DNA from: Nesterenkonia ebinurensis | GTDB lineage: Bacteria; Actinomycetota; Actinomycetes; Actinomycetales; Micrococcaceae | DNA: 64,000 nt | Assembly (NCBI RefSeq): GCF_008711175.1 | Contig: NZ_VWNF01000041.1 | Coordinates: forward strand, 1-64,000 | Direction of reading: 5' to 3' | Shown here: positions 35,220-43,044 of the stretch, in pieces | How the letters are laid out: every line of letters starts with the position of its first letter | Position numbering within the stretch: the stretch's first letter is position 1 | The notes under the pieces: generated by a model | Told to the model about the DNA's origin: nothing | Seen by the model: the letters and a program-made list of their open reading frames with translations, nothing else | Database searches by the model: none | Made by a program: the position numbers and the translations under genes

Positions 35220-35236
35220 ACCGGTGGAACACCGGT
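35220..35236. terminator. Short hairpin between convergent genes
   Basis: ACCGGTG-GAA-CACCGGT forms a perfect 7-bp stem with a 3-base loop in the 23-base gap between the kinase-like gene (+) and the sigma factor gene (-). It could end transcription from both sides, although no T run follows. Confidence 0.45.
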
Positions 35237-36136
35237 TCATTCCCAGAGTGTGAGCTTGTCCGGGTTGCGCATGATCCACACGTCTGTGACCCGGCTTTGC
35301 TCAACGGCGAAGCTGATCAGACCGCCCGTCGCCTCCTCCATCACCACGTGGATGCCCCGTCCGCCGTGGAGCTCCACGGGAACCAGCTGCGCCTCCGGAT
35401 AGCTGCTGCGCAGGCCCAGGACAAACCGCGCCACGCTGTCCCGGCCCAGGACCGGACGGCGCGCGGCGCTGACTCTCCCACCGCCATCGGAGCGCAGCAC
35501 CACCTCGGGGTCGAGAATCGTGATCAGCTCCTGCAGGTTGCCTGTTTCGCAGGCGGTGAAGAACGCCTGGACCAGTTTCTGATGCTCCGGTGCTCCCGTC
35601 TGAGGCTCCCCGCGGTCCTTCAGCCTGCGGCGAGCAGCACTGGCAAGCTGCCGGCATGCTCCGGCTGAGCGGCCGAGGACCTCGGCAATCTCGGCAAAGG
35701 GCAGTGCGAAAGTCTCTCTGAGGACGAACACTGCACGCTCGGCCGAGGTCATAGTTTCCAAGAGCACCATCATCGCGATCGACACAGATTCACCGAGCTC
35801 CGCCCGCTCGGCAGGATCCTCGGCGGCTGAGAAGCCCCCGCCGCGGGCAGGCCAGGAGGCCGGCACGGGCTCCGGCAACCACTCCCCCACATAGTGTTCG
35901 CGGCGTCGTCGTGCGGATTTGAGCATATCCAGCGAGATGCGACCTCCGGCCCGCATCAGCCATGCTCCAGGGTTCTCTACCGCGTTCCGCTCCTCCAGAT
36001 CCAGGCGGTACCAGCGGAGGAACGCCTCCTGCACCATGTCCTCTGCTTCGCTGACGGTCCCGAGCATGCGGTAGCCCAGGCCAAGGAGCCTTGGCCGCTC
36101 TGCCTGGAGGACCTCGTCGGCGCTCAGCGGGCTCAT
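35237..36136 (-). CDS. sigJ: ECF41-type RNA polymerase sigma factor (SigJ-like)
   Basis: A 299-residue ECF sigma factor with region 2 (RLLGLGYRMLGTVSEAEDMVQEAFLRW, split RLLGLGYRML and EAEDMVQEAFLRW), region 4 (AVFVLRETFALPFAEIAEVL) and a fused SnoaL-like C-terminal domain of about 110 residues. The ECF41 landmarks are there: YVGEWLPEP in the linker, SDGGGRVSA where DGGGK is usual, and the terminal NPDKL. In this group the C-terminal domain acts as built-in regulator instead of a separate anti-sigma factor. The divergent neighbour at 36246 is an NAD(P)-binding oxidoreductase, the usual ECF41 partner, preceded by a matching promoter. Confidence 0.93.
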   Translation of the reverse strand: MSPLSADEVLQAERPRLLGLGYRMLGTVSEAEDMVQEAFLRWYRLDLEERNAVENPGAWLMRAGGRISLDMLKSARRRREHYVGEWLPEPVPASWPARGGGFSAAEDPAERAELGESVSIAMMVLLETMTSAERAVFVLRETFALPFAEIAEVLGRSAGACRQLASAARRRLKDRGEPQTGAPEHQKLVQAFFTACETGNLQELITILDPEVVLRSDGGGRVSAARRPVLGRDSVARFVLGLRSSYPEAQLVPVELHGGRGIHVVMEEATGGLISFAVEQSRVTDVWIMRNPDKLTLWE

Positions 36137-36160
36137 AGGACCATGATCTCAGACGCACCC

Positions 36161-36185
36161 TGACATTTCGCCCTGCTGTCTCGTC
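36161..36185 (+). promoter_or_regulatory. Candidate ECF41-dependent promoter
   Basis: TGACA (36161-36165) is followed by exactly 16 bases and CGTC (36182-36185). The published ECF41 promoter pattern, as I recall it, is TGTCACA-N16-CGTC; the spacing and the -10 CGTC match exactly and the -35 ends with the same ACA. It lies about 60 bases upstream of ATG 36246, in the gap shared with the divergent sigJ gene. Confidence 0.6.
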
Positions 36186-36245
36186 GTCTTTTCAGCAGGG
36201 ACCGTCCCTGCGCCGCTGAAACCCTCTACGAACTGGAGTCCAGCC

Positions 36246-36995
36246 ATGAAGATCGCCGTCGCAGGAGGCACCGGAACACTCGGTGCACATATTGTCCGCT
36301 CCGCCGAGGGCCGAGAACACGAGGTCACGGTCCTGACCCGCTCACAGGGGACTGACGTCCGCTCAGGATCCGGATTGGAGGATGCGCTGGCCGGTCACGA
36401 TTCGGTCATCGACGCGCTGAACTATTCGACCCTGTCAGCGAAGAAGTCCATCGCCTTTTTCGAACAGACCAGTAAGAACCTGCTGAATGCGGCCGCCAAG
36501 GCACGTGTTGGGCATGCTGTGATGGTCTCGATTGTGGGCATCGACCGCAACCCCAACAACTACTTCGCAGGGAAGCTCATCCAGGAGCAGATCTACCAGC
36601 AGTCAGAGGCGCCGCATACGATTCTGCGTGCCACTCAGTTTCACGAATTCGCCGGCCAGATGCTCGCCCAGGCGAAGGTGGGACCGCTGCGGATCGCCCC
36701 GCGCGCCAAGATCCAGCCGGTGGCCGCTGAGGAGGCAGCCCTGAGGCTCATTGAGCTGGCCGAAGGCCCACCTTCTGGACAGGTATCTGACCTTGCCGGC
36801 CCACGCCCGGAGGAACTCTCCGAATTGGTCCGCGCCTATGCCGAACACACCGGCGTACACGGGCCACTGGTGCCGATGAGCCTTCCCGGAGCACAGATGA
36901 AAGGCATGCGTGCCGGACTGAACCTCCCCGAGACCGGCGCCACGCTTGGCACTATGACGTTCGCGCAGTGGTTGGCCGGCCAGCCCAGAGGCTAG
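36246..36995 (+). CDS. NAD(P)-binding oxidoreductase, NmrA/atypical SDR type
   Basis: The 249-residue protein starts MKIAVAGGTGTLGAHIVRSA with the GGTGTLG dinucleotide-binding motif, and continues with DSVIDALNYSTLSAKKSI and HAVMVSIVGIDRNPNNYFAGK, a pattern of NmrA-like and NAD(P)H-quinone-oxidoreductase-like atypical SDR proteins. The Tyr-x-x-x-Lys of classical SDRs is represented by NNYFAGK. Genes of this type are the common target of ECF41 sigma factors, and a candidate promoter lies upstream. It may respond to redox or quinone stress; this is inferred. Confidence 0.85.
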   Translation: MKIAVAGGTGTLGAHIVRSAEGREHEVTVLTRSQGTDVRSGSGLEDALAGHDSVIDALNYSTLSAKKSIAFFEQTSKNLLNAAAKARVGHAVMVSIVGIDRNPNNYFAGKLIQEQIYQQSEAPHTILRATQFHEFAGQMLAQAKVGPLRIAPRAKIQPVAAEEAALRLIELAEGPPSGQVSDLAGPRPEELSELVRAYAEHTGVHGPLVPMSLPGAQMKGMRAGLNLPETGATLGTMTFAQWLAGQPRG

Positions 36996-37082
36996 GGCGC
37001 CCTTTCCGCCCTCCTGGTCAGGAAACACCAAGATGACTGCGATGAGGTTTCTCCCACGGAGTGAAACCAGCGAGGGGATCTC

Positions 37083-37763
37083 ATGTCAGGACAGGCCAAG
37101 TCGGTGCTCATCGGCGTTGCCGCGATCTCGCCGACGCTGGCTCTGACCGCCTGCGAGGACAGCGCCGCCGAACGGCCGAAGTTCAGCAACATCCTCGAGC
37201 CGATGGCGACTTCCATGGGAGCTCAGGATTCGGTGCAATACTCCGGCCACATCGTAGTTCTCGACGGCACAGCCCGGTTGACTCTTGACCACGGCCCCTA
37301 CGTGCACGACACGTTGATCCATGAAGGACGCCCCAACTTCTCCGGGGAAGACCTCACGGGGTCTGAGGAGCACGGTCCCGCCGCCGGCATCATAGACATG
37401 GCGGGTTTCACCGAAGATGTCAGTGGACTCTGGTTCGACCAGACCGAACGGGCCGGCGAAAGTTCCGCCATCTATACCAGCATTTGGGATCCCTTCGACG
37501 ATGTCTCCCCAATGCTGAGCACCAGACGGTTCGAGGATGACGCATTAACTACTGCCGTCGGTGAGCATGATGGCCAGGAGGTTTGGATCAACAAGATCGA
37601 GGATGAGGCGGAGATCATTGTCCTCGCGGATGAGACAGGGCCGCTGCTACTCCGCTATTGGACTGAGGCCCATCACGGGCCAGTGGTCGAACTCGACTTC
37701 ACCAATTGGAACAGCGCGGAGATACCGGAGACGCCAGGACCAGAGCTAATGCAGACCGGCTGA
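37083..37763 (+). CDS. Lipoprotein of unknown function, paralogue of 39039-39947
   Basis: A 226-residue protein with a lipobox (TLALTAC at Cys 24) and therefore probably anchored outside the membrane. The C-terminal third carries GEHDGQEVWINKIEDEAEI, then VLADETGPLLL and FTNWNSAEIPETPGP, which recur in the lipoprotein at 39039 (GEHEGQEVWIYTEDEVEV, VLADESDPVLV, FTDWSSTDVPEEPEG). The middle contains SGHIVVLDGTARLTLDHG, resembling the beta-rich LppX/LprG-like lipoproteins, but the match is only structural impression. GAGGGG precedes the ATG. Confidence 0.75.
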   Translation: MSGQAKSVLIGVAAISPTLALTACEDSAAERPKFSNILEPMATSMGAQDSVQYSGHIVVLDGTARLTLDHGPYVHDTLIHEGRPNFSGEDLTGSEEHGPAAGIIDMAGFTEDVSGLWFDQTERAGESSAIYTSIWDPFDDVSPMLSTRRFEDDALTTAVGEHDGQEVWINKIEDEAEIIVLADETGPLLLRYWTEAHHGPVVELDFTNWNSAEIPETPGPELMQTG

Positions 37764-37851
37764 TGATCTGAGGACCATCTACGAGGCGCATACTCCCTGA
37801 GGCGCAGCTGTCCTGCGGAATGCCGGAGCGGCCCCGACGGTTGGGAGCAGA

Positions 37852-38880
37852 GTGAGCACTAAGAAGATCGGCTTTCTGTCCTTCGGGCATTGGACCCCCT
37901 CCCCGCATTCACAGACCCGTTCGGCCTCTGACACTCTGCTGCAGAGCATCGACCTGGCGGTGGCAGCCGAGGAGCTCGGCGCAGACGGCGCCTACTTCCG
38001 GGTCCACCACTTCGCCCGGCAGTTGGGCAGCCCGTTCCCACTGCTGGCTGCCATCGGTGCCAAGACTGAGAGCATCGAGATCGGCACCGGGGTCATTGAC
38101 ATGCGGTATGAGAATCCCGGCTATTTCACCGAGGACGCTGGGGCGGCCGACCTCATTGCCGGAGGAAGGCTGCAGCTGGGCATCTCCCGGGGTTCCCCGG
38201 AACAGGTGATCGACGGGTTCCGCTACTTCGGCTACCACCCGGCCGAGGGTGAGACCGACGCCGAGATGGGGCGTCGACACACCGAAGTCGCCCTGCAGAT
38301 GCTTCAGGGCCAGGGCTTCGCCGAGCCGAATCCTCGCCCCATGTTCCCCAATCCGCCTGGGCTGCTGCGCCTTGAGCCCTATTCTGAGGGTCTTCGTCAG
38401 CGCATCTGGTGGGGCGCTGGGTCCAATGCCACCGCCATATGGGCCGCAGAGAAGGGCATGAACCTGATGAGCTCCACCTTGAAGGATGACGAGTCCGGGG
38501 AGCCGCTGCACATCCAGCAGGCCAAACAGATCCGGCTTTTCCGGGAGGAATGGCAGAAGCACGATCACGGGTTCACGCCACGGGTCTCTGTCTCTCGCTC
38601 CATCATCCCGATCGTCTCTGACCAGGACCGCGCCTACTTCCTGGGCCAGCGGGACTCTGAGGACAAGTTCGGCATGATCGATGAGAAGACCAGGGCGGTC
38701 TTCGGCCGCAGCTATACCGCCGAGCCGGATGAGCTGGTCGAGGAACTGGCCAAAGACACCGCGATCGCCGAAGCCGACACCCTGCTGGTGACCGTGCCCA
38801 ACCAACTTGGCGTAGACTACAACGCCCACATCCTGGAATCCATCGTCGAGCACGTCGCCAAGCCCCTGGGCTGGAAGTAA
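37852..38880 (+). CDS. Luciferase-like (LLM class) flavin-dependent oxidoreductase
   Basis: A 342-residue bacterial luciferase-family monooxygenase that uses FMNH2 or F420. Features are KIGFLSFGHWTP at the N-terminus, AAEELGADGAYFRVHHFARQ (the usual WxxEHH replaced by FRVHHF), SPFPLLAAIGAKTESIEIGTG and DLIAGGRLQLGISRGSPEQ. A GTG start at 37852 has GGGAG about 8 bases upstream. It lies between two paralogous lipoprotein genes but shows no overlap with either. Cofactor and substrate are not determined. Confidence 0.86.
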   Translation: MSTKKIGFLSFGHWTPSPHSQTRSASDTLLQSIDLAVAAEELGADGAYFRVHHFARQLGSPFPLLAAIGAKTESIEIGTGVIDMRYENPGYFTEDAGAADLIAGGRLQLGISRGSPEQVIDGFRYFGYHPAEGETDAEMGRRHTEVALQMLQGQGFAEPNPRPMFPNPPGLLRLEPYSEGLRQRIWWGAGSNATAIWAAEKGMNLMSSTLKDDESGEPLHIQQAKQIRLFREEWQKHDHGFTPRVSVSRSIIPIVSDQDRAYFLGQRDSEDKFGMIDEKTRAVFGRSYTAEPDELVEELAKDTAIAEADTLLVTVPNQLGVDYNAHILESIVEHVAKPLGWK

Positions 38881-39038
38881 CTTTCTGAAGGCATCACTTA
38901 TAAGTGAGCCCATTTCCGGGAAATATCCAGGAACTGCCAAGGCTAACCGTTTTATGGTCAAAGGGACCGGAGACGGCCTGGATCTGGATGATGAACAGGC
39001 CTGACAGCAAGAGAACGGAAACTAAGGGGCATACCCAT

Positions 39039-39947
39039 ATGACCGCCACCATCACACCCACTGCACTGACCAAAGCTACCGGCCTCAGCCTGGCCACACT
39101 GCTGGCACTGACTGCCTGCGGAGGCGACGACGGCGAGGAGGCACCCCCGCCGGAGGAGGTCGGCGACGACAACGGGGCGGAAGAGAGCAACGGCGACGAC
39201 GAGGAAGACACCGAGCCCGAATCGCCCGAAGATGATGAGGAAGAACCTCCGGAGGCCTCAGGTGAAGCCCCAGCTTTCGAGGACATCTATGACGACATGA
39301 TGGCCTCCATGCGCTCTCATGAGAATGTCACTATGCATGGGGAGGGTTCCGGCATGGGCATGGCCCAGGAGCTGGGCCCAGGGTTCGAGGATGTGGAGGA
39401 CGAGGCCACGTTCACCCTGGAGGGTGCCATCGGCGCGCAGCAGACGCTGTGGACCATCGAATTCGGCGATAACACCATGCAGATGCTGATCATGGAGGAT
39501 ACCGGGTATATCTCCGGCGACTTCTTCACCAGGGTCCTAGAGATAGAGGCCGAGAACCAAGGTATGAACTTCGACGCCTCCGGCTATGACGCTGACTACG
39601 GCGATTCCTGGATTGAGTCGAATGACTTTGTGGACCCTGAAATGCACATCGACTCCTTCCTCGACGAGCTTGACGTAGACATGTCCTTCGGCCCACAGGC
39701 TCCCGAGGGCGAGCTCGGCGAGCATGAGGGCCAGGAGGTGTGGATCTACACTGAGGATGAGGTGGAGGTCGCAGTGCTGGCTGATGAGAGCGATCCGGTG
39801 CTGGTGTACCTGATCGGCGAGGAACGCGGCGAGTACTTCGAGATGCACTTCACTGACTGGTCCAGCACTGATGTTCCCGAGGAGCCCGAGGGCGATGTCA
39901 TCTCCGAGGAAGAGATGGAGAACATCCTGGTGGACTACCTGAGCTGA
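39039..39947 (+). CDS. Acidic lipoprotein, paralogue of 37083-37763
   Basis: Starting at ATG 39039 (AAGGGG 8 bases upstream) the protein has 302 residues with a lipobox (LLALTAC near residue 26), a very acidic linker of about 50 residues made mostly of Glu, Asp, Pro and Gly, and a folded domain containing ENVTMHGEGSGMGMAQELG, then TLWTIEFGDNTMQMLIMEDT. The C-terminal GEHEGQEVWIYTEDEVEV and following segments match the lipoprotein at 37083. Function unknown; likely a cell-surface protein. A hairpin terminator follows at 39967. Confidence 0.8.
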   Translation: MTATITPTALTKATGLSLATLLALTACGGDDGEEAPPPEEVGDDNGAEESNGDDEEDTEPESPEDDEEEPPEASGEAPAFEDIYDDMMASMRSHENVTMHGEGSGMGMAQELGPGFEDVEDEATFTLEGAIGAQQTLWTIEFGDNTMQMLIMEDTGYISGDFFTRVLEIEAENQGMNFDASGYDADYGDSWIESNDFVDPEMHIDSFLDELDVDMSFGPQAPEGELGEHEGQEVWIYTEDEVEVAVLADESDPVLVYLIGEERGEYFEMHFTDWSSTDVPEEPEGDVISEEEMENILVDYLS

Positions 39948-39966
39948 CCAGCATGTCTTCCCATCA

Positions 39967-40012
39967 CTGAGCCCCGGGCGCTTCATCCTCAAGGGTGAGG
40001 ACCGGGGCTCAG
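39967..40012 (+). terminator. Terminator after the acidic lipoprotein gene
   Basis: CTGAGCCCCGG (39967-39977) pairs with CCGGGGCTCAG (40002-40012), with a nested TCCTC/GAGGA stem inside. It lies 20 bases after the stop at 39947. No long T run follows. Confidence 0.6.
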
Positions 40013-40033
40013 CTGTGCGGCAGAATCGTAGGT

Positions 40034-41452
40034 ATGAGCGATTCCAGCACCAACAGCCTCAGCCTGACCGCACTGACCTCTGCGACCGCACTAACCCTGG
40101 CCCTGTCTGCCTGCGGCACCGGTGAAGAAGATGAGACCGCTGAGCCCGACAACGGCACTGTGCAGAGTCCTCAGGAGACCGACGAGACAGAGACAGCCGA
40201 CGACGACGCCCCCTCAGCAGATCCGGCAGAGCTCCCTGATACGCCGGCGGGCCAAACAGCCGAATATGTCCTGGAGGTGATCAATGCCGAGGAAGACTCC
40301 ACCGCACAGGATTGGCAGGACAGGCTCAGCGAGTCCTTCCGCGCCGAGCTGGACGAGGCGTCAGTTGCGGAATTCATCAATGAGCAGCTGCGCCCGGCAG
40401 CCCCGTGGACAGCCACCGGGCATCAGGGCACCGAGACGCTCTCCAGCACACGAATCGAGGGCGCCGGGGGCGCCCTCGATTTGCAGCTTGAGGTCGATGC
40501 TGAGGAGCAGCTGACCCAATTGGTGTTCCTTCCCGCCCAGGAGCCGCCAGAGCCGGCAGAGTCCTTTGATGAGATCGAGCAGCGGCTCCCTGAACTTCCC
40601 GGCGAGGCTCAGCTGCTGGTGCTGGAGGGTGATGAGGAGGTCCTACGGGTCGGGGATGGCGAACCTGCAGCGATGGGCTCAGTGTTCAAGCTCTGGGTAC
40701 TGGCCGCGGTAGTGGAGACCGTCGAGGCCGGGTACACCTCTTGGGATGAGACTCTGGTGCTGGAAGATCAGCATCTGGTGCCCTCATCGCTGGAGCTGGC
40801 CGATGCCCGGGCCGGAGATGAGCTCACCGTCCAGCAGGCAGCCCAAGCAATGATCGAGGTCAGTGACAACACGGCCACTGACCTGCTGATGGACCTGGTG
40901 GGCCGTGATGCCGTGGAGCAGGCAGTCACCGACTCCGGCCACCATGATCCAGATCTGCTGTCTCCCTTCCTCACCACCCGAGAGCTCTTCTACCTGCGCT
41001 GGGCCGATCCTGAGCTCAGCGAAGAATACGCGTCTGCCGGTGAGCAGCAGCGCCGCGACCTGCTGGATGAGATTCCCGGCGGAAAGCTGGAGATCACCGA
41101 GACAGATCTGATCCCCGATGACGGCGCAGAGCACGGACTGGAGTGGTTCGGCACCGGAGAGGACATCGCTGCGGTGCATGAGCTGCTGGAAGTACAAGCT
41201 GCAGAACACCCGCAGCTGAGAGACATCCTCGGTACTAACTCCGGTGTTCTCCCCCAGAACCAGTGGTGGGATCAGATAGCGTTCAAGGGAGGTTCCTCCC
41301 CCGGTGTGCTTGCCGGCTCCTGGCGGGCTGAGGGCGCCGAGGGCACAGCCCGCATCGTAGTGCTGCAGACCATGGGCCAGGCCGAGGAGGTTGCCCTCAA
41401 CGAGGCCGAGTACTGGGTGCTGGCGCAGGCCGCCCTCGAAATGGAGGGCTGA
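40034..41452 (+). CDS. Serine hydrolase lipoprotein with extra N-terminal domain
   Basis: From ATG 40034 the protein has 472 residues: lipoprotein signal (LALSAC near residue 25), acidic linker, an about 100-residue domain (AEYVLEVINAEEDSTAQDWQ onwards) that resembles the small NTF2-like domain seen before beta-lactamase-type domains in actinobacteria, and a C-terminal serine hydrolase domain. Catalytic motifs are SVFK (in GSVFKLWVLAAVV), SDN (VSDNTATDLLMDLVG) and KGG (FKGGSSPGVLAG). It shares long similar stretches with the protein at 31230-32366, including LLSPFLTTRELFYLRW versus LLQPFLTTREMFQLRW. The omega-loop Glu is not obvious, so substrate is open. Confidence 0.85.
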   Translation: MSDSSTNSLSLTALTSATALTLALSACGTGEEDETAEPDNGTVQSPQETDETETADDDAPSADPAELPDTPAGQTAEYVLEVINAEEDSTAQDWQDRLSESFRAELDEASVAEFINEQLRPAAPWTATGHQGTETLSSTRIEGAGGALDLQLEVDAEEQLTQLVFLPAQEPPEPAESFDEIEQRLPELPGEAQLLVLEGDEEVLRVGDGEPAAMGSVFKLWVLAAVVETVEAGYTSWDETLVLEDQHLVPSSLELADARAGDELTVQQAAQAMIEVSDNTATDLLMDLVGRDAVEQAVTDSGHHDPDLLSPFLTTRELFYLRWADPELSEEYASAGEQQRRDLLDEIPGGKLEITETDLIPDDGAEHGLEWFGTGEDIAAVHELLEVQAAEHPQLRDILGTNSGVLPQNQWWDQIAFKGGSSPGVLAGSWRAEGAEGTARIVVLQTMGQAEEVALNEAEYWVLAQAALEMEG

Positions 41453-41460
41453 GCCCGGCA

Positions 41461-41510
41461 GCACAGAGCGCCCCGGCCGGGAGCGGATCTCCGGCCGGGG
41501 CGCTCTGTGC
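41461..41510. terminator. Strong bidirectional terminator hairpin
   Basis: GCACAGAGCGCCCCGGCCGG (41461-41480) and its exact inverse (41491-41510) form a perfect 20-bp stem with a 10-base loop, between the convergent serine hydrolase gene and the small acidic lipoprotein gene. Confidence 0.85.
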
Positions 41511-41534
41511 GTCTCAGAGGTGACTGCGCCTCAA

Positions 41535-41831
41535 CTACAGATCGCCGTCATCATCCTCGTCGTCATCGTCGAAGAGGCCGTTGTCATCGTCCTCGTCATC
41601 GCCGACGCCGGGAGCGTCCTCGTCAGCATCCCCGTTGTCCTCCGGAGCGTCGTTGTCGTCGTCGAGGCCGCCGTTGTCCTCAGTGCCGTTATCGTCAACG
41701 ATGTCGCCGTTGCCGTTATCGTCGACCACGTCACCGTTGTCATCGCAGGCGGCGGCGCCGAAGAGCGCCAGGGCGCCTACGCCGAGGATACCGGTTGCGG
41801 TACGGAACTTGCTGGTAGTGATCTCTGCCAT
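41535..41831 (-). CDS. Small, extremely acidic lipoprotein (98 residues)
   Basis: A signal sequence (TATGILGVGALALFGAAAC) is followed by about 70 residues that are nearly all Asp, Asn, Gly and Glu, beginning CDDNGDV and repeating DDNG units before a DDDDEDDDGDL end. GGAGGT precedes the ATG at 41831. Its signal peptide and CDDNGDV start closely match those of the 65-residue protein at 41962, so the two arose by duplication. No domain is recognised. The composition suggests an unstructured, cation-binding surface tether. The lipobox (AAAC) is degenerate. Confidence 0.78.
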   Translation of the reverse strand: MAEITTSKFRTATGILGVGALALFGAAACDDNGDVVDDNGNGDIVDDNGTEDNGGLDDDNDAPEDNGDADEDAPGVGDDEDDDNGLFDDDDEDDDGDL

Positions 41832-41904
41832 CGGAAGTGACCTCCTAGAGTAATCAGTTCTGAGGTAGTTGATGTTCAGCTTGTATTGAGTTTTCCCTTA
41901 TCAA

Positions 41905-41946
41905 CGGTGAACCCCCTCTCGGCCTTTGGCCGGAGGGGGTTCACCG
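41905..41946 (-). terminator. Terminator between the two small acidic lipoprotein genes
   Basis: CGGTGAACCCCCTC (41905-41918) pairs perfectly with GAGGGGGTTCACCG (41933-41946), with an inner CGGCC-TTT-GGCCG stem. It lies 16 bases past the stop of the 41962-42159 gene on the minus strand. Confidence 0.8.
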
Positions 41947-41961
41947 TGAAGAGTGACAGAT

Positions 41962-42159
41962 TTATGCGTCCTCGTCGTCAGGGTCCTCATCCATAGGATC
42001 CTCTTCAGCGGGATCCTCCTCAGGGGCTGGTTCTTCGACCCCGTTCTCGGGGTCTTCCACATCGCCGTTGTCATCGCAGGCAGTGATGCCCACGAGGGCG
42101 ATGGATCCGATACCGAGGATCCCTGCGATTGAACGAAGCTTGTTATCGGTAGCAGCCAT
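41962..42159 (-). CDS. Small acidic lipoprotein (65 residues)
   Basis: The signal peptide KLRSIAGILGIGSIALVGITAC carries a good lipobox (ITAC) and is followed by CDDNGDVEDPENG and repeating EEDP/DEDP units to the end. A GGAGGT site lies 7 bases before ATG 42159. It is a shorter paralogue of the 41535-41831 protein, which shares GILGxGxxAL and CDDNGDV. A terminator separates the two, so each has its own transcript. Function unknown. Confidence 0.75.
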   Translation of the reverse strand: MAATDNKLRSIAGILGIGSIALVGITACDDNGDVEDPENGVEEPAPEEDPAEEDPMDEDPDDEDA

Positions 42160-42374
42160 AGCTTGTTACCTCCGTATATGCATTGCATCAGGTCTGATGC
42201 TGGGCGGGCTTTCCGCCTTGCACCCGGTCTGTCTGCACAGCCCTAGGTGAACTGACTCCATCATGACCACAACACGGGGGCGAAGAAAAGCCAAAACAGG
42301 GGGTTTTGGGAGAACTATGGGAGGACTCTAAGGCGATGCCCAGGTAACCTGCATCACGCCCCGGTTTTACTAAG

Positions 42375-43020
42375 GCCCTGTCCAGCTGGCCGCACGTCAT
42401 GCTGGATGAATGGCTAGGAATGGCCGGGTTGCGCTTTCGAGAACATCATCAACACCGGTAACACCAAGATGACTAATATCGAAGACGACACCGAACCCTC
42501 CATCTCCTGCAGCACCTCGATCCCATGGGGGCTGAGGCCTCCACATGAGGAATCTCGTCGAGCTCACTTCCGTCCGCCATATGTGTTCGGCTCAGAAGCG
42601 CAGCGAGACGACGCGTACGCGAACTCGCCACATAGTGCCAATCAGCTCCGTATCTTGCCCCAACCTATGTAGTCTCTCAAGTGCGATCTTGATCGCGATA
42701 CGGTCTGCCTTCACTGCCTTGCGACCGTCATGGCCGCTGAGGCACAAGACAAGTTGGGGATGGTCCTCCATCAACCTGTGGATGCGCTCGACGAGGAGCA
42801 GAGTACGCCGCAGCGCTCCTTCTGACTGAAAGACCTCCTCGACCCAGACGGGAAGCACCCGGACGTTAACGCCTCCAGCCCGTAGTTCAGGTAGCCAGAA
42901 CTCTTAGAACTAGTCGTCTAGGTCACGGCGGTCGAAGTGATCGACTAGCAGGATCAGGTCGTTGTGTAGATTGGCTACGGTCGCGCATACGCGGGGATCC
43001 GCAGCGCCTGTCTTTAGCTG
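42375..43020 (-). pseudogene. Membrane dipeptidase (peptidase family M19), degraded
   Basis: Minus-strand fragments reconstruct an M19 dipeptidase: NLHNDLILLVDHFDRRDLDD with the His-x-Asp zinc ligands, then two stops, then EFWLPELRAGGVNVRVLPVW and RTLLLVERIHRLMEDHPQLV; after more damage GGLSPHGIEVLQEMEG, a frameshift, FGVVFDISHLG (the DISH zinc ligand) and TGVDDVLESATRPFLAIHPA followed by a stop where the family has SHSNAR. The C-terminal third is missing. It lies 25 bases or so after the oligopeptide ABC ATPase gene in the same direction, so it was probably the peptide-cleaving last gene of that operon. From 42160 to 42374 I see only promoter-type sequence for the small lipoprotein gene. Confidence 0.8.
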
Positions 43021-43044
43021 AACGGTGCTTCCGGTACGCTCTAC

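Noticed and set aside
37909-38961. 350-codon minus-strand frame opposite the luciferase-like gene
   Set aside because: The plus-strand product matches the LLM family throughout, while the minus-strand product has no recognisable domain.
31230-41452. Calling the two serine hydrolases beta-lactamases conferring resistance
   Set aside because: Only SxxK, SDN and KGG are seen; the deacylation Glu is not evident and both are acidic lipoproteins, so a general serine hydrolase call is safer.
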